Below are positions 22,701 through 31,393 of a stretch of 64,000 nt of DNA, piece after piece; position 1 is the stretch's first letter, and each line of letters opens with the position of its first letter. Source of the stretch: Emergomyces orientalis (Eukaryota > Ascomycota > Eurotiomycetes > Onygenales > Ajellomycetaceae); NCBI GenBank assembly GCA_002110485.1, contig MOWL01000004.1, forward strand, positions 372,001 through 436,000, written 5' to 3'. Below the pieces are notes generated by a model that was not told where the DNA came from, did not search any database, and saw only the letters and a list, made by a program, of their open reading frames with translations. Both the position numbers and the translations under genes were made by a program.

Positions 22701-22936
22701 GTTCATTTCAGAACATGTTGTAGAGAGAGTCTCAAGATGATTGAGTCTCTTTTTCATCCTCTATTTTTCAATGTGATTCCGTGGTCTACCCCTGGTCCGC
22801 GATGGAGAGATAAAGTGTTGACTGCAGTACAATCAAACACATTCATTATTATTATTATTCTTCCATTATAGATATATGCAGTCAGGGACTATGATATCTA
22901 CCTGAGACTCTTTGAGTCTCAGGATTTTTCTAACTT
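19799..22936 (-). pseudogene. Decayed Ty3/gypsy (chromovirus) pol polyprotein
   Basis: Read on the minus strand from 22936 leftward, the domains follow gypsy order. They are a linker with HRGPGVDHGITLKN at about 22780, reverse transcriptase (LLFARKPGGGLQFCVDY-like; YIDD intact at 22273-22284), RNase H (NYEIHDKELLTVIRCLEE; ITDHKNLEYF), integrase (IVSDRGMQFVGALW; STEQANQSLKAYIR) and a C-terminal chromodomain (EEYYVEKILKKKIRYHQKHY). The frame is broken about 15 times by TGA and only once or twice by TAG or TAA. Many TGAs lie where this family has Trp (for example KTK*FTKLDV, EE*DSQLRS). The element cannot make a working polyprotein. CpG is strongly depleted. Confidence 0.9.
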
Positions 22937-23241
22937 TAAAACTAATTAATATACATTTTTTCTTCAAACAAATAGCACTTGCAATACTTGAATTCCAGCT
23001 CAGAATAGTCAGCAAATTGATTTTTCTTTTTTTTTATATTTATTTATAAATATCTTTGAAGATTATTTATATTCTCTTTTTTTCATATAATTTTCAAGTG
23101 ATTACAAAGAAAATAAATTAATGATAGACAAAATAACTCATGACATGAATACAAAGGAAATAAAAGACAGACTCTAACACAAAAGAAATAGTGAGATATT
23201 ATATAATATCTAGCAGTTTTTATAAAGAATATTTCAGATTC

Positions 23242-25038
23242 TCATTCATTTATATTTTCATCTTTGAAATAGAATTGATTTCTAGTAGCTATTTGAGTTT
23301 CATTGAGAAAATCAATTAAATATTGACTGCCTATTTCAGTTGAAAATAGTAGTTTCATATTCATTTCTCTCAGCTTATATTTATATCTCAGTTCAGCTCT
23401 AAGTTCTTGATTTAATGAGCAATTCATTAAGATATGTTCTGGGTCTTCAAGAGAGTCACAATATTCACAATTTTCACTTTCAATATCAGATATTCTTTTC
23501 AAATAAGATTTGAAATAGCCATGACCTAGTTTCAATTGAATGATTGAGGAGAAAAGCTTCTTCTTGCACTTAATAGAGCATGATTTCCATTTAGGTTTAG
23601 TTTCAAATCTAAGATAGTGAGGACTTTTTCTTTGTTTTTCCCATATTTTATGCCATTTTTCTAAGCAATTCTCTTTTATCTTTCTTTTAATAAAAGACCA
23701 TGAAACTATTTTTGAACTTGCAATATTTAGTTCTGTTCCTTTCTTTGCTGCTTCATCAGCAAGCTCATTTCCATGTATATTTATATGAGCAGGAACCCAG
23801 CTCAGATATATCTTTGTCTTATATTTTAATTGAATTCTTTTGCATATCTTTAGAATTACTTCTATATTCATTTGACCATTATGAATTTCATTTTTTTGAA
23901 TTCTTTTCAAAGCTGCTTGACTATCTGAAAAAATCCATGCTTCTTTCATATCTTTTCTTTTTGAAGCTTTTATTTCTATCAGTTTAAAAGCTTTCATAAT
24001 AGCATATAATTCAGCATCAAATACTTCACATTCATTTCCAATATTCCATGAATCTGATGTATATTTGTAATTATCTTCTGTATATGCTATTCCAGCTCCT
24101 AGGCCTTTATTTTCATTCATTGAACCATCTGAATAGATTAGAATTGACTTTTTAAAATCAATTTTCTCTATTATTCTTCTATGATTCTCAGCTTCTTCTG
24201 GTTTTGATAATGCGCTTATTTCAATTGAAATCATTGAGCCTAGTTTTTCTTTCCATGGATATAGCTTTTTGTGTTCAATCTTTTCAATATTTAATGAGGA
24301 GAACTCATTTTTAATCATTGAGCATACTCTATATAGTTGAGAAGGGATTTTTTTTCTATTTCTCTCATTTTCTTGATTTTCTTGACTTTCATTCCAATCT
24401 AGATATCTATTCCAATCTAAGTCATTTCCAGATTGAATTGAGAAGAACTCATCTTTAATCATTGAGCATACTCTATATAGTTGAGAAGGAATTTTTTTTC
24501 TATTTCTCTCATTTTCTTGATTTTCTTGACTTTCATTTCAATCTAGATATCTATTTCAATTTAAGTCATTTCCAGATTGAATTGAAGAATAAGATGTAGA
24601 TATTCTTTTTCTAATTGAATGAATATCTGGCATTTTCATGATTCTCAGTACATAATTCTTGCATATCTTCTCAAATCTTATTTCAGGAGGTGATATAGAA
24701 GCTTCTATTTTCATAGCTCTACATGAAGAGGTTTTGAAAGCTCCCAGAATTCTTCTTAAAGCTGTATTCTGCAATTTTTGAAATTTATCTATGAAGTGTT
24801 TCTGGTTCTTCCACCATATCTGAACACCATAATCAGAAATAGATGCTATACATGCAATGTATAGCTGTCTCATAGCTTGAAATGATAAACCCCTTTCAGT
24901 ATTAGAAAGTTGTATTATACTATTTAAAACTCTTTCAGCTTGAGCCATTCTTTTTTGAATATGAGATTTAAAATTGAGTTTTGAATCCAGCCAGATTCCT
25001 AGCCATCTTACAACTGATTTAGATAAATGCAATATCAC
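23242..25038 (-). pseudogene. LINE ORF2 remnant: RT thumb/connection, RNase H, CCHC motif
   Basis: Frame 25038-24556 reads RT-connection sequence (RWLGIWLDSKLNFKSHI; LQNTALRRILGAFKTS). After two TGA codons it continues as a 406-residue frame (24462-23242). That frame has an RNase H domain with all four acidic positions present: YSDGSM, FDAELYAIMKAF, FSDSQAAL and HGNELADEAAKKG. The LSWVPAHINIHGN segment is typical of LINE RNase H. A Cys/His motif ends it (CEYCDSLEDPEHILMNC). The two TGA codons replace Trp codons that survive in a neighbouring duplicate copy. The N-terminal endonuclease and the RT palm are missing. Confidence 0.82.
24298..24585. repeat. 144-base in-frame tandem duplication within the LINE
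   Basis: Positions about 24298-24441 repeat at 24442-24585 with a 144-base offset (48 codons). Only about five substitutions separate them, all C/T or G/A. The unit codes SGNDLDWNRYLDWNESQENQ and neighbouring residues up to VCSMIKxEF. Confidence 0.85.
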
Positions 25039-25039
25039 A

Positions 25040-25183
25040 GAACTGATCAGTATACATAAATTGAATACTGAAAGAGACAGGTATGATGATTTGAACAGCA
25101 GCTTCCACTACTGTTAATTGTTGATAATGACATGTATAGTGTTGAAGACTTTTCTCATACTCATTATCTGAGCTCTCTGCCAT
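25040..25183 (-). pseudogene. Fragment resembling the start of a gypsy gag gene
   Basis: From an ATG at 25183 the minus strand reads MAESSDNEYEKSLQHY, then QQLTVVEAAVQ, resembling the acidic start of gypsy gag proteins in this group of fungi. It is lost at the LINE junction near 25040. It has the same orientation as the pol remnant at 19799-22936, so the LINE may have replaced most of gag in one original element. This is inferred. Confidence 0.4.
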
Positions 25184-25230
25184 GTTTCTATTGATATCAA
25201 TTATAGAATTCTGTGATGATGAAGATTTTC

Positions 25231-25468
25231 TGTCATGCCACAGCCTCAGTGCATCGCTTAGGGCGCTAGCGCCTAGCTAGCGCCACGCACATACACACTC
25301 ATGTATATATATCTACAGAGGCCCCTGCGGTTCTTGATACTCTTCTCTTAGCTAGCGATTAGCTACATACCACTACGAACATATACCTATCTTGCTACTA
25401 TCATCTATTATTACTTATTCCTTCGCTATTAGCTCCTCACGCTGTCTATTCGGCGCTACGCCCTCACA
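25231..25468. mobile_element. Solo LTR (238 bases) with 5-bp target-site duplication
   Basis: It begins TGTCATGCCACAG and ends CTACGCCCTCACA. Identical TTTTC pentamers flank it at 25226-25230 and 25469-25473. It contains many CpGs (for example GGGCGCTAGCGCC), while sequence on both sides has almost none. It therefore inserted into an already decayed repeat. No internal element is left, as expected after LTR-LTR recombination. Confidence 0.8.
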
Positions 25469-25473
25469 TTTTC

Positions 25474-25620
25474 TATAATACAATTGAAGATTGAAGAGTG
25501 TTCAGCAGTCTTATACAAGATAAAACTGTCTCAGAACTCAGTATAGTATATACAGAAATTAAACTGATTATCTTATCTATTTGGATTATGATCTCCCCAA
25601 TATTCAGTCTAAATACGCCG
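25474..25620. repeat. Old CpG-poor repeat sequence right of the solo LTR
   Basis: This continues the AT-rich, CpG-free sequence interrupted by the solo LTR. It may be the leader or 5' LTR of the gypsy copy whose gag start lies at 25183, but I could not align it convincingly with the 3' LTR at 19610-19798. Confidence 0.4.
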
Positions 25621-25649
25621 TTGAAGGTTAAATTTGAATAGGATGGATA

Positions 25650-25792
25650 GTGGCTCGCTATACGAGCTTATACAGGCAGTAAACCGAACAGGCCGTGTAT
25701 AAGGACTGGATAAGTTGAATACGCTATACAGCTTGAAAACTATACGAGGAAACCCGAGCTTATACGTGGCAACCGAACACGCCCTTAGAGGT
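25650..25792. repeat. Possible DNA-transposon/MITE remnant
   Basis: Two direct blocks, about 25658-25700 and 25739-25788, share CTATACGAG, GAGCTTATAC and AACCGAACA. Read on the minus strand, the right end is GGGCGTGTTCGGTTGCC next to a TAA/TTA triplet. That resembles Harbinger/Tourist-type ends. The opposite terminal repeat was not found. CpG is normal here. Confidence 0.35.
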
Positions 25793-26215
25793 TATGAGCC
25801 TATTCGCGTGAGTCCAGTTATCAACTGCACTATGTTATTAATTGTTTAACTAGACCTTCTGCTCTTCATCTGCGACTGACTTTTGTCTTCCACGCTATTG
25901 CTACTTCAGTCTATTGATAAATTAGACAGTATGGCAGTCCGTGTCTGCAAAGGTGACTCTTGATTTGAAGAGTTATGCAGAGAGTAAACAGCTCAACTGA
26001 TGTCAGCTTTTCAAATCCTGGGGACAACGAAATGGATGGTTCCTCTGACCGCTGAGACAAAGTGGGTGACAACCTAGATGACAAGGCAGAGCACGACGCG
26101 TGTTAAGGTAAGAATAGCAAATTGGGGAAAAGTGTTGAACAACATCAAAGACACGCTCTTAAATAGCACCAAAGAAACACAGTGTATGCAGTTGCAGGCT
26201 TAGACTTGACTCCCA
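25793..26215. other. Spacer downstream of the HNH gene
   Basis: Ordinary-composition sequence between the repeat remnant and the HNH stop codon. No gene or clear repeat is seen. Confidence 0.5.
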
Positions 26216-27472
26216 TCAGGTAACATTAACACTCTCCAAGGTAGATGATAGACTTGAGCGAGCTAACACTGGTGTGTATCGGCGTACAGCTTCTTCTGTA
26301 GAAATGTCTGGCCCCAAGGCCCAGTCGAGGGAAGAATCTCTGAGGGCGACAGGACATTGTCGATTTGTGCCTGCCTCCCCACTCCTGTCGCCCTTTTCTC
26401 GTGTTGCATCTCCTCTTGCTGTCGGCTTTGATTTTTTTGAGCCTGGGTCATCTGGCGTATCGTCATCAGGGGATCGCTTCTTTTCATGGTCGTCAGGTTG
26501 AGGTCTTGGCGTCGGTATCGTAACAGGAACCATGCTTGGCGAATCTTCCTCCTCGGTGAGGAAGTACAAGTCGCGCAGCTGCTGTAATTCCAGGCGCGTC
26601 TGGCGGCTTAGAGCGTTTAGACGGGCACTTCCAAGGACCGGAAAAGCCCTACGGAAAGTGGCCAAGGGAGCTCCATGCCACTGTCTCGGTCGGGAGAAAT
26701 ACGGCAAAACATCAAATGGGAGTCGATTACGATGGAAATAATGCTTCAGAAAAATTGGGAGGTACAGCCCTCCTACAGAGTCAGCCGAAATTATCCCTTG
26801 TTTCACTTGATGGGCCCTGTACAGGTCCCTAGTTGGAATCTCTCGTTTCGAGATGATCCCTTGCTCCATATCTGCTCTTCTGCGCTCCCTGTCCTTGAGC
26901 TCGAATTGGATGAAGTATTGAAGATCTGTGGGAATAAAGAGGAAGCCTGGGTCGGTAGCCAAGTCAAACTGATTATGGCATGTAGGACATAGAGGGACGG
27001 CATTTCCAGCTGAGGTTAAGGAGAAGGTTATTAGACCGAATTCATTCCATAATCGTGCCTTGCGCATAAGGAGAATGTTAGCCTGATTCCGATAACAAGT
27101 AGCAGAAGTAGCATTTCCCACCTGCGAGTCCTCTTTCGCGATAATGTGACAAATATGGGCTGGCTCATTCCCACACGCCCAGCAATATTCTCCAGCGAGT
27201 CGTTTGACTTCTAACTTGGTGGCGGCAGAAAATGCATCGGATTTGAGGGAATGTTCAGATGATCGAGCTGAAGACGTGTCCCTACTCATAGAAGATTGCA
27301 TACACGGAGCTTTGGTTATGCTTGACGGCTGCACGAGAGACGACTCAACGCTCTCTAAGGAGTTCAGAGGGGTACAGTCTGAGATACCCACGCCTGGTGG
27401 CCTAGATTTCTCGTGTCCAGGCGGCTTTCGCGGTGGCTGCATTAACCGGCTATCTCGTCCCGGATCTGCCAT
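26216..27472 (-). CDS. HNH-domain protein (HNH_2-like), function unknown
   Basis: Intact single-exon frame of 418 residues from ATG 27472. After a Ser/Pro-rich N-terminus of about 80 residues comes a compact HNH-type module: CWACG (Cys97, Cys100), AHICHIIAKED (His109), NAVPLCPTCHNQFD (Asn157, Cys162, Cys165, His166). This fits the fungal HNH_2 family. A helical region follows, and the C-terminal 110 residues are disordered and charged (DDHEKKRSPDDDTPDD). Genes of this type are numerous in dimorphic Onygenales, often near transposons. HNH modules can cut DNA, but activity here is not shown. The gene keeps normal CpG content although transposon remnants with almost none flank it. Confidence 0.85.
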   Translation of the reverse strand: MADPGRDSRLMQPPRKPPGHEKSRPPGVGISDCTPLNSLESVESSLVQPSSITKAPCMQSSMSRDTSSARSSEHSLKSDAFSAATKLEVKRLAGEYCWACGNEPAHICHIIAKEDSQVGNATSATCYRNQANILLMRKARLWNEFGLITFSLTSAGNAVPLCPTCHNQFDLATDPGFLFIPTDLQYFIQFELKDRERRRADMEQGIISKREIPTRDLYRAHQVKQGIISADSVGGLYLPIFLKHYFHRNRLPFDVLPYFSRPRQWHGAPLATFRRAFPVLGSARLNALSRQTRLELQQLRDLYFLTEEEDSPSMVPVTIPTPRPQPDDHEKKRSPDDDTPDDPGSKKSKPTARGDATREKGDRSGEAGTNRQCPVALRDSSLDWALGPDISTEEAVRRYTPVLARSSLSSTLESVNVT

Positions 27473-27880
27473 GGATGTTGGTTAGCTGTCCTATTAGTTA
27501 TCTTTTAATTACATGGGGCCGTACGTACAACGATGCGGGTGTAGTTAGGAAAGAAGCCCCTCCGGTGGCTGTTCCTTCTGTGCGGGTTGGACATTGACGT
27601 CCCGAGAGGAAGCCAAGTGGTGTGGTTCACTATTGCTGTATTAAGTGTGGGATTTCTCCATCTCGTGGGGCGTCATAGATCCGGAGCAAGGAGCTGCTAG
27701 ACTGAAAGTGGACGGCACTAAATCTATTGAGAACAGGCCAGCAGCTTGCCAGATAATAATTTACTGTTATTAAGTTATTTATCTTTGTTTTCTGTTCTGC
27801 AGAGTTTTTTGTCTTCAGCATGTATCAAGTCTTATGCATGTCATTTTTCATTGTAACCACCTCCCCCACTGTAGTTCTGA

Positions 27881-27987
27881 AGTTAGAAAAATCCTGAGAG
27901 TCATTGAGTCTCAGATAGATGTCATAGTCTCTGACTGCATATATCTATAATTGAAGAATAATAATAATAATAATAATAATAAGAATG
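27881..27987 (+). repeat. Gypsy fragment, inverted copy of 22842-22936
   Basis: About 100 bases (AGTTAGAAAAATCCTGAGAG at the left, ending in an AAT/ATA triplet run) match the reverse complement of 22842-22936 closely. The triplet run has more units here than in the left copy. The left copy lies in the pre-RT part of gypsy pol, so this is a piece of a second, oppositely oriented copy. Confidence 0.7.
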
Positions 27988-28179
27988 AGCTTTTCACTGC
28001 CTGTAAATAGATCTTGTAACTAAGCTATAAAACAACACAAATCAGCTTCATCAGTTTTTCATCAAAAATCATCAGATTTCCTGCTTTTTTCATCAATATT
28101 TCCACTTACAGTTTCTGCTAGAGCTGCCATTCTTGCTATTAGGTTTAGGAAATGAGCTATTTTTGTGGAAAATTTGATT

Positions 28180-28200
28180 GGTGGGTGGGTGGGTGGGTGA
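28180..28200 (+). promoter_or_regulatory. G-quadruplex-like motif
   Basis: GGTGGGTGGGTGGGTGGGTG has four or more G runs separated by single T residues, a very stable quadruplex pattern. It lies about 380 bases before the transcription factor ATG. Any regulatory role is inferred. Confidence 0.4.
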
Positions 28201-28577
28201 GTGGCATGGGTGGATGAGGTTGAAATTCAATTACCAACTGCTTCCTTGTATTGTGGGAGGTAGGGTAAGTGCACGGGCCCCATCTGCGAAGGTCTGCTTA
28301 CATAACGAAGTCGGGTCGACTTTTCTGTAGTCACCGCTGACGCCATTTTTCTCTCCCCACGGCTGCTTATGTCACCGCCAAGAACCCGCGGAATCAGGGT
28401 TCCAACCTGCAACCGTCGAGCAGACATCCACACGTTCAACCCCAATGACAGGCAGCCGGCGAGGACCCCTTTGACCAGTCAAATGCCTGGCTTTGTATAG
28501 ACCTGTTTGCGAAGAATAATGGCCCTAATACCCCTTCTACTCACCGGCAGCCTTCGTTCATAATACCCCACCCTATC

Positions 28578-31393
28578 ATGTCTCTACCACTTAACACTCG
28601 TGCCGCCACTTCCCCGCTCACCTCCCTCTCAACCCGCGTCTCCGAGCTCCCCCAGGCACAGGTGGATGCAATCATTCGCACTAAACGTAAGGCTCGCGAA
28701 CCCAAAGCCTGCTATCCCTGCCACACCCGCAAGGTCAAATGTGACCGCAATCTGCCGTGTGACGGCTGCGTCAAACGCGATCACGCGGATCTGTGTTCGT
28801 ACGAACGACCCTCGAAGAAGCGGCAGGTTGTTGCCGCCCAAGCATATGCAGCAGCAGCAACTAGCAACGGAGGAGATGCCGGCAGTGTCCGAGTGAGCCC
28901 ATCGGAACTGCAAATTGGCACAGCGGGTGCTGCGGACAAGGTCTCAATCCCTAAAGAGAAGTGGGAAAATGTTTGCGGCAAGTTGAAGGATATGGAAAAT
29001 ATGATTACATCGCTTCGAATGGGGTTCGAGCAGGTGGAATCGGGCCAGCCTGTGCCGTCGACAATTCCAAGTGCTAGTTCAGCGGGTCGTTCGGGGGATA
29101 GCTTTCCTGACCGGGAAGGGATACATGCGTTGAATGAGCTAGGGAATGGGACGGTGCATCTGGGCTCGCGGTCTGTCTTAGCATACCTGCTTGGACGATC
29201 CGGGACTTCGCAAGAGGCTTCTCAAGCGTTGCTTGAAGGGGGCATTCTTCCGAAACTGGGGCTTGATAATGAATCGGCTACATACCCTTTTGTTGATCTC
29301 TGGTCCACTGATATATCTACATTCGATATACGTGCCGTCTGTGCTGTTTTACCTGATGAGGACCAGTGTAGGATGTATGTTTTTCCCTTTTGCTTGTTTC
29401 ATCCTGCGTTCTACCAGCAGCTTTTGCTAATAGTGTGCTTTTTTTTTGGTTTGATTCTGGTATTTTTAGGTTCATTCGACGTTACCGTGATATTGGCGCA
29501 ACTATATATCCGGTTATTCCGGACATTGAACAATTCGAAGCGAATTTAGATGCCCTCCTGCAAAACAGGGCGTTATGGGGTGGTCTCCATCCAGAATCTA
29601 GTGAGGAGACTGATAGGCCCTACGGGATGAGTCTGGCATTTATTGGATTGCTGTTTGCCGCACTGGCTGCGGGGTGCCAATCATCTGACCTCCCGAGCAA
29701 AGAGAGGGAGTTGACCTCCCAAGTTTACGGTACGTCGCTGTGCGGGCTCTTCACCCTCCTTGTCTCCCCCCGCTGCCGTGTTTTTCTAAATACTCATGCC
29801 TAATACATGTTAGTATGCTGTTCATATCAATTTTTACGCATGACGAATTTCTTGTCTCAACCAACACTCGAAGCTATACAGACGTTGCTCATCATTGGCA
29901 ACGTCCTCTCTTACAATATGAATCCCGGTGTATCATACGTTTTACTAGGTGGGTATAATGTCCAATGACAGTTATTTTGATATCAATTATTTCGAAGTGA
30001 CAAACGATGCTAATATTCTTTTCATAGGGATGACGCTAAGAATGGGTCTAGCTCTTGGCTTACATGTAGAATCGAACAAGTTTTCATCTACTGAACGATA
30101 CATTCGACGAAGAGTTTGGTAAGACCGTGCCATACCGTTCTCTCACTGTTATGGCTGTAATATTTTACTTACTTGCACAGGTGGTCGATGGCATGGCAAG
30201 ACAGCCACTTTTCCCTATCATACGACAGACCATCCACAATGGCGTTTAGCCAACCCGATATACCCTACCATGTGAATTCACAACCAGGGAATCGTTCATA
30301 CTTCGAAACCCTCAGCCAGATAATCTCTCTCACTCTGGAAATCCTCAAGGGCCGCATGCTATCACCGCACTCCCAAATGGGTGTCCCTGTCATCCAGGCT
30401 TACAGGGACGAACTTCAAAGGATCATGGCCGATGCAGCCCCACGTCTCCGCGACCCGCAATTCTGCCTCAGCCCCTTTGACCACCTCGAAAGATTAGCAT
30501 TGAAACTACATTCATCTTACGTAACGTCAGAACTCTGTCGACCCGCATTGAAAAACGCCGAGTCAAAAGAACCCTCCTGGGTCGCCATGCGCAAGGACTG
30601 CGTCGCCGCCCTCGCCCGCACCATCGAAGCCTACACAGAATTATACTCCCTCAGTTCCCAGGCCGGGCGATCCTGGATCGGTCTCCAACGGGCAATCAGC
30701 TCCGCCTTCCTTCTAGCGGTAATCGGTGAATCCAAAAACGACCCGCACATTCTGCAACTACTCCGCCGGCTGGAATCGGTGATAGCAGAACGTGCAACGT
30801 CCGAAGGCGCCTTCAACGCGCCTCCCAGCACCACCCCCCCCAGCACATCTGGCGCCGGGATGCCCTCCCCGCAACAGGCATACCGCACCACAAAACTAGA
30901 ACAATCCGACGTTATCAACGGCACCACAAACATCTCCACCCCAAGCTATGACCCAGTCTCGGTCTCCATCGCGGCCATGGCCCCCGTCCCCGTCTCCGTA
31001 GCAGCAGACACACAGACCCAATGGGCAAAACCCCTAACCAAGTCGCTACGCGCCCTGCAAAAACTCAACGCCGCCTTCAGCATGCAGGCGCAATACAAAC
31101 GAAGCCCGTCGGCGCCGCCGCTGCATATGGTCGCCCAGGGCGGTGCGGGCACTGCTGGCACCAGCAGCACAGGCACCACCACCTTGCACACCCCGTCATC
31201 CACTTCCACGCCTAATATCAGCGGCGGATTCCCAGCGTCATCGGTCGGATCAGGTGCTGTGGGGCTAACCGTTGCGACAAGGACTGAGTCACTCCCGCCA
31301 CATACGCCGGAGAGCACGACGAGTGGCGAGTGGACCTTGCCAAATTTGATGGATCGGGCGTCGGAATATATTCATCCGCCGTTGTGGGCGTGA
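28578..31393 (+). CDS. Zn2Cys6 fungal transcription factor
   Basis: Five exons, 28578-29374, 29470-29729, 29814-29948, 30028-30118 and 30181-31393, join in phase to 831 residues with regular GT-AG introns. The binuclear zinc cluster is complete: Cys45, 48, 55, 61, 64 and 73 in ACYPCHTRKVKCDRNLPCDGC and following, with basic residues before it (TKRKAREPKA). A short coiled-coil-like segment (EKWENVCGKLKDMENMITSL) is in the usual dimerisation place. The middle holds the fungal-specific regulatory domain (MGLALGLHVE, RRRVWWSMAWQD, SLSYDRPSTM). The C-terminus is Thr/Ser/Pro-rich and probably disordered. It should bind CGG-type sites in the nucleus. I do not recognise the orthologue and no target cluster is evident. 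Confidence 0.92.

Larger units (their letters stand above)
22937..25038 (-). mobile_element. Decayed, 5'-truncated LINE (Tad/I-like non-LTR retrotransposon)
   Basis: The minus strand carries the C-terminal part of a LINE ORF2 followed, to about 22940, by a very AT-rich 3' region. The 5' end is cut near 25038, where sequence resembling a gypsy gag start begins. Only one CpG (near 24211) was found by eye between 23041 and 25230. The left junction abuts gypsy pol. Confidence 0.8.
27473..28577. other. Right edge of the transposon block and promoter of the Zn2Cys6 gene
   Basis: This holds the HNH promoter, a short gypsy fragment (27881-27987), AT-rich sequence to about 28150, a G-quadruplex-like motif at 28180-28200, and then CpG-containing sequence leading to the transcription factor start. 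No gene is seen. Confidence 0.55.

Noticed and set aside
19799..25038. Idea that TGA is read as Trp in these elements
   Set aside because: Host genes here use TGG for Trp and TGA as stop, and some TGAs replace Arg CGA; mutation explains both.
22842..27987. Idea that the inverted copies are terminal repeats of one DNA transposon
   Set aside because: The left copy is continuous with gypsy pol coding sequence, so both are gypsy fragments.
28370..28450. Possible tRNA (sequence around GTTCAACCCC)
   Set aside because: No cloverleaf could be built; A-box and acceptor pairing are missing.
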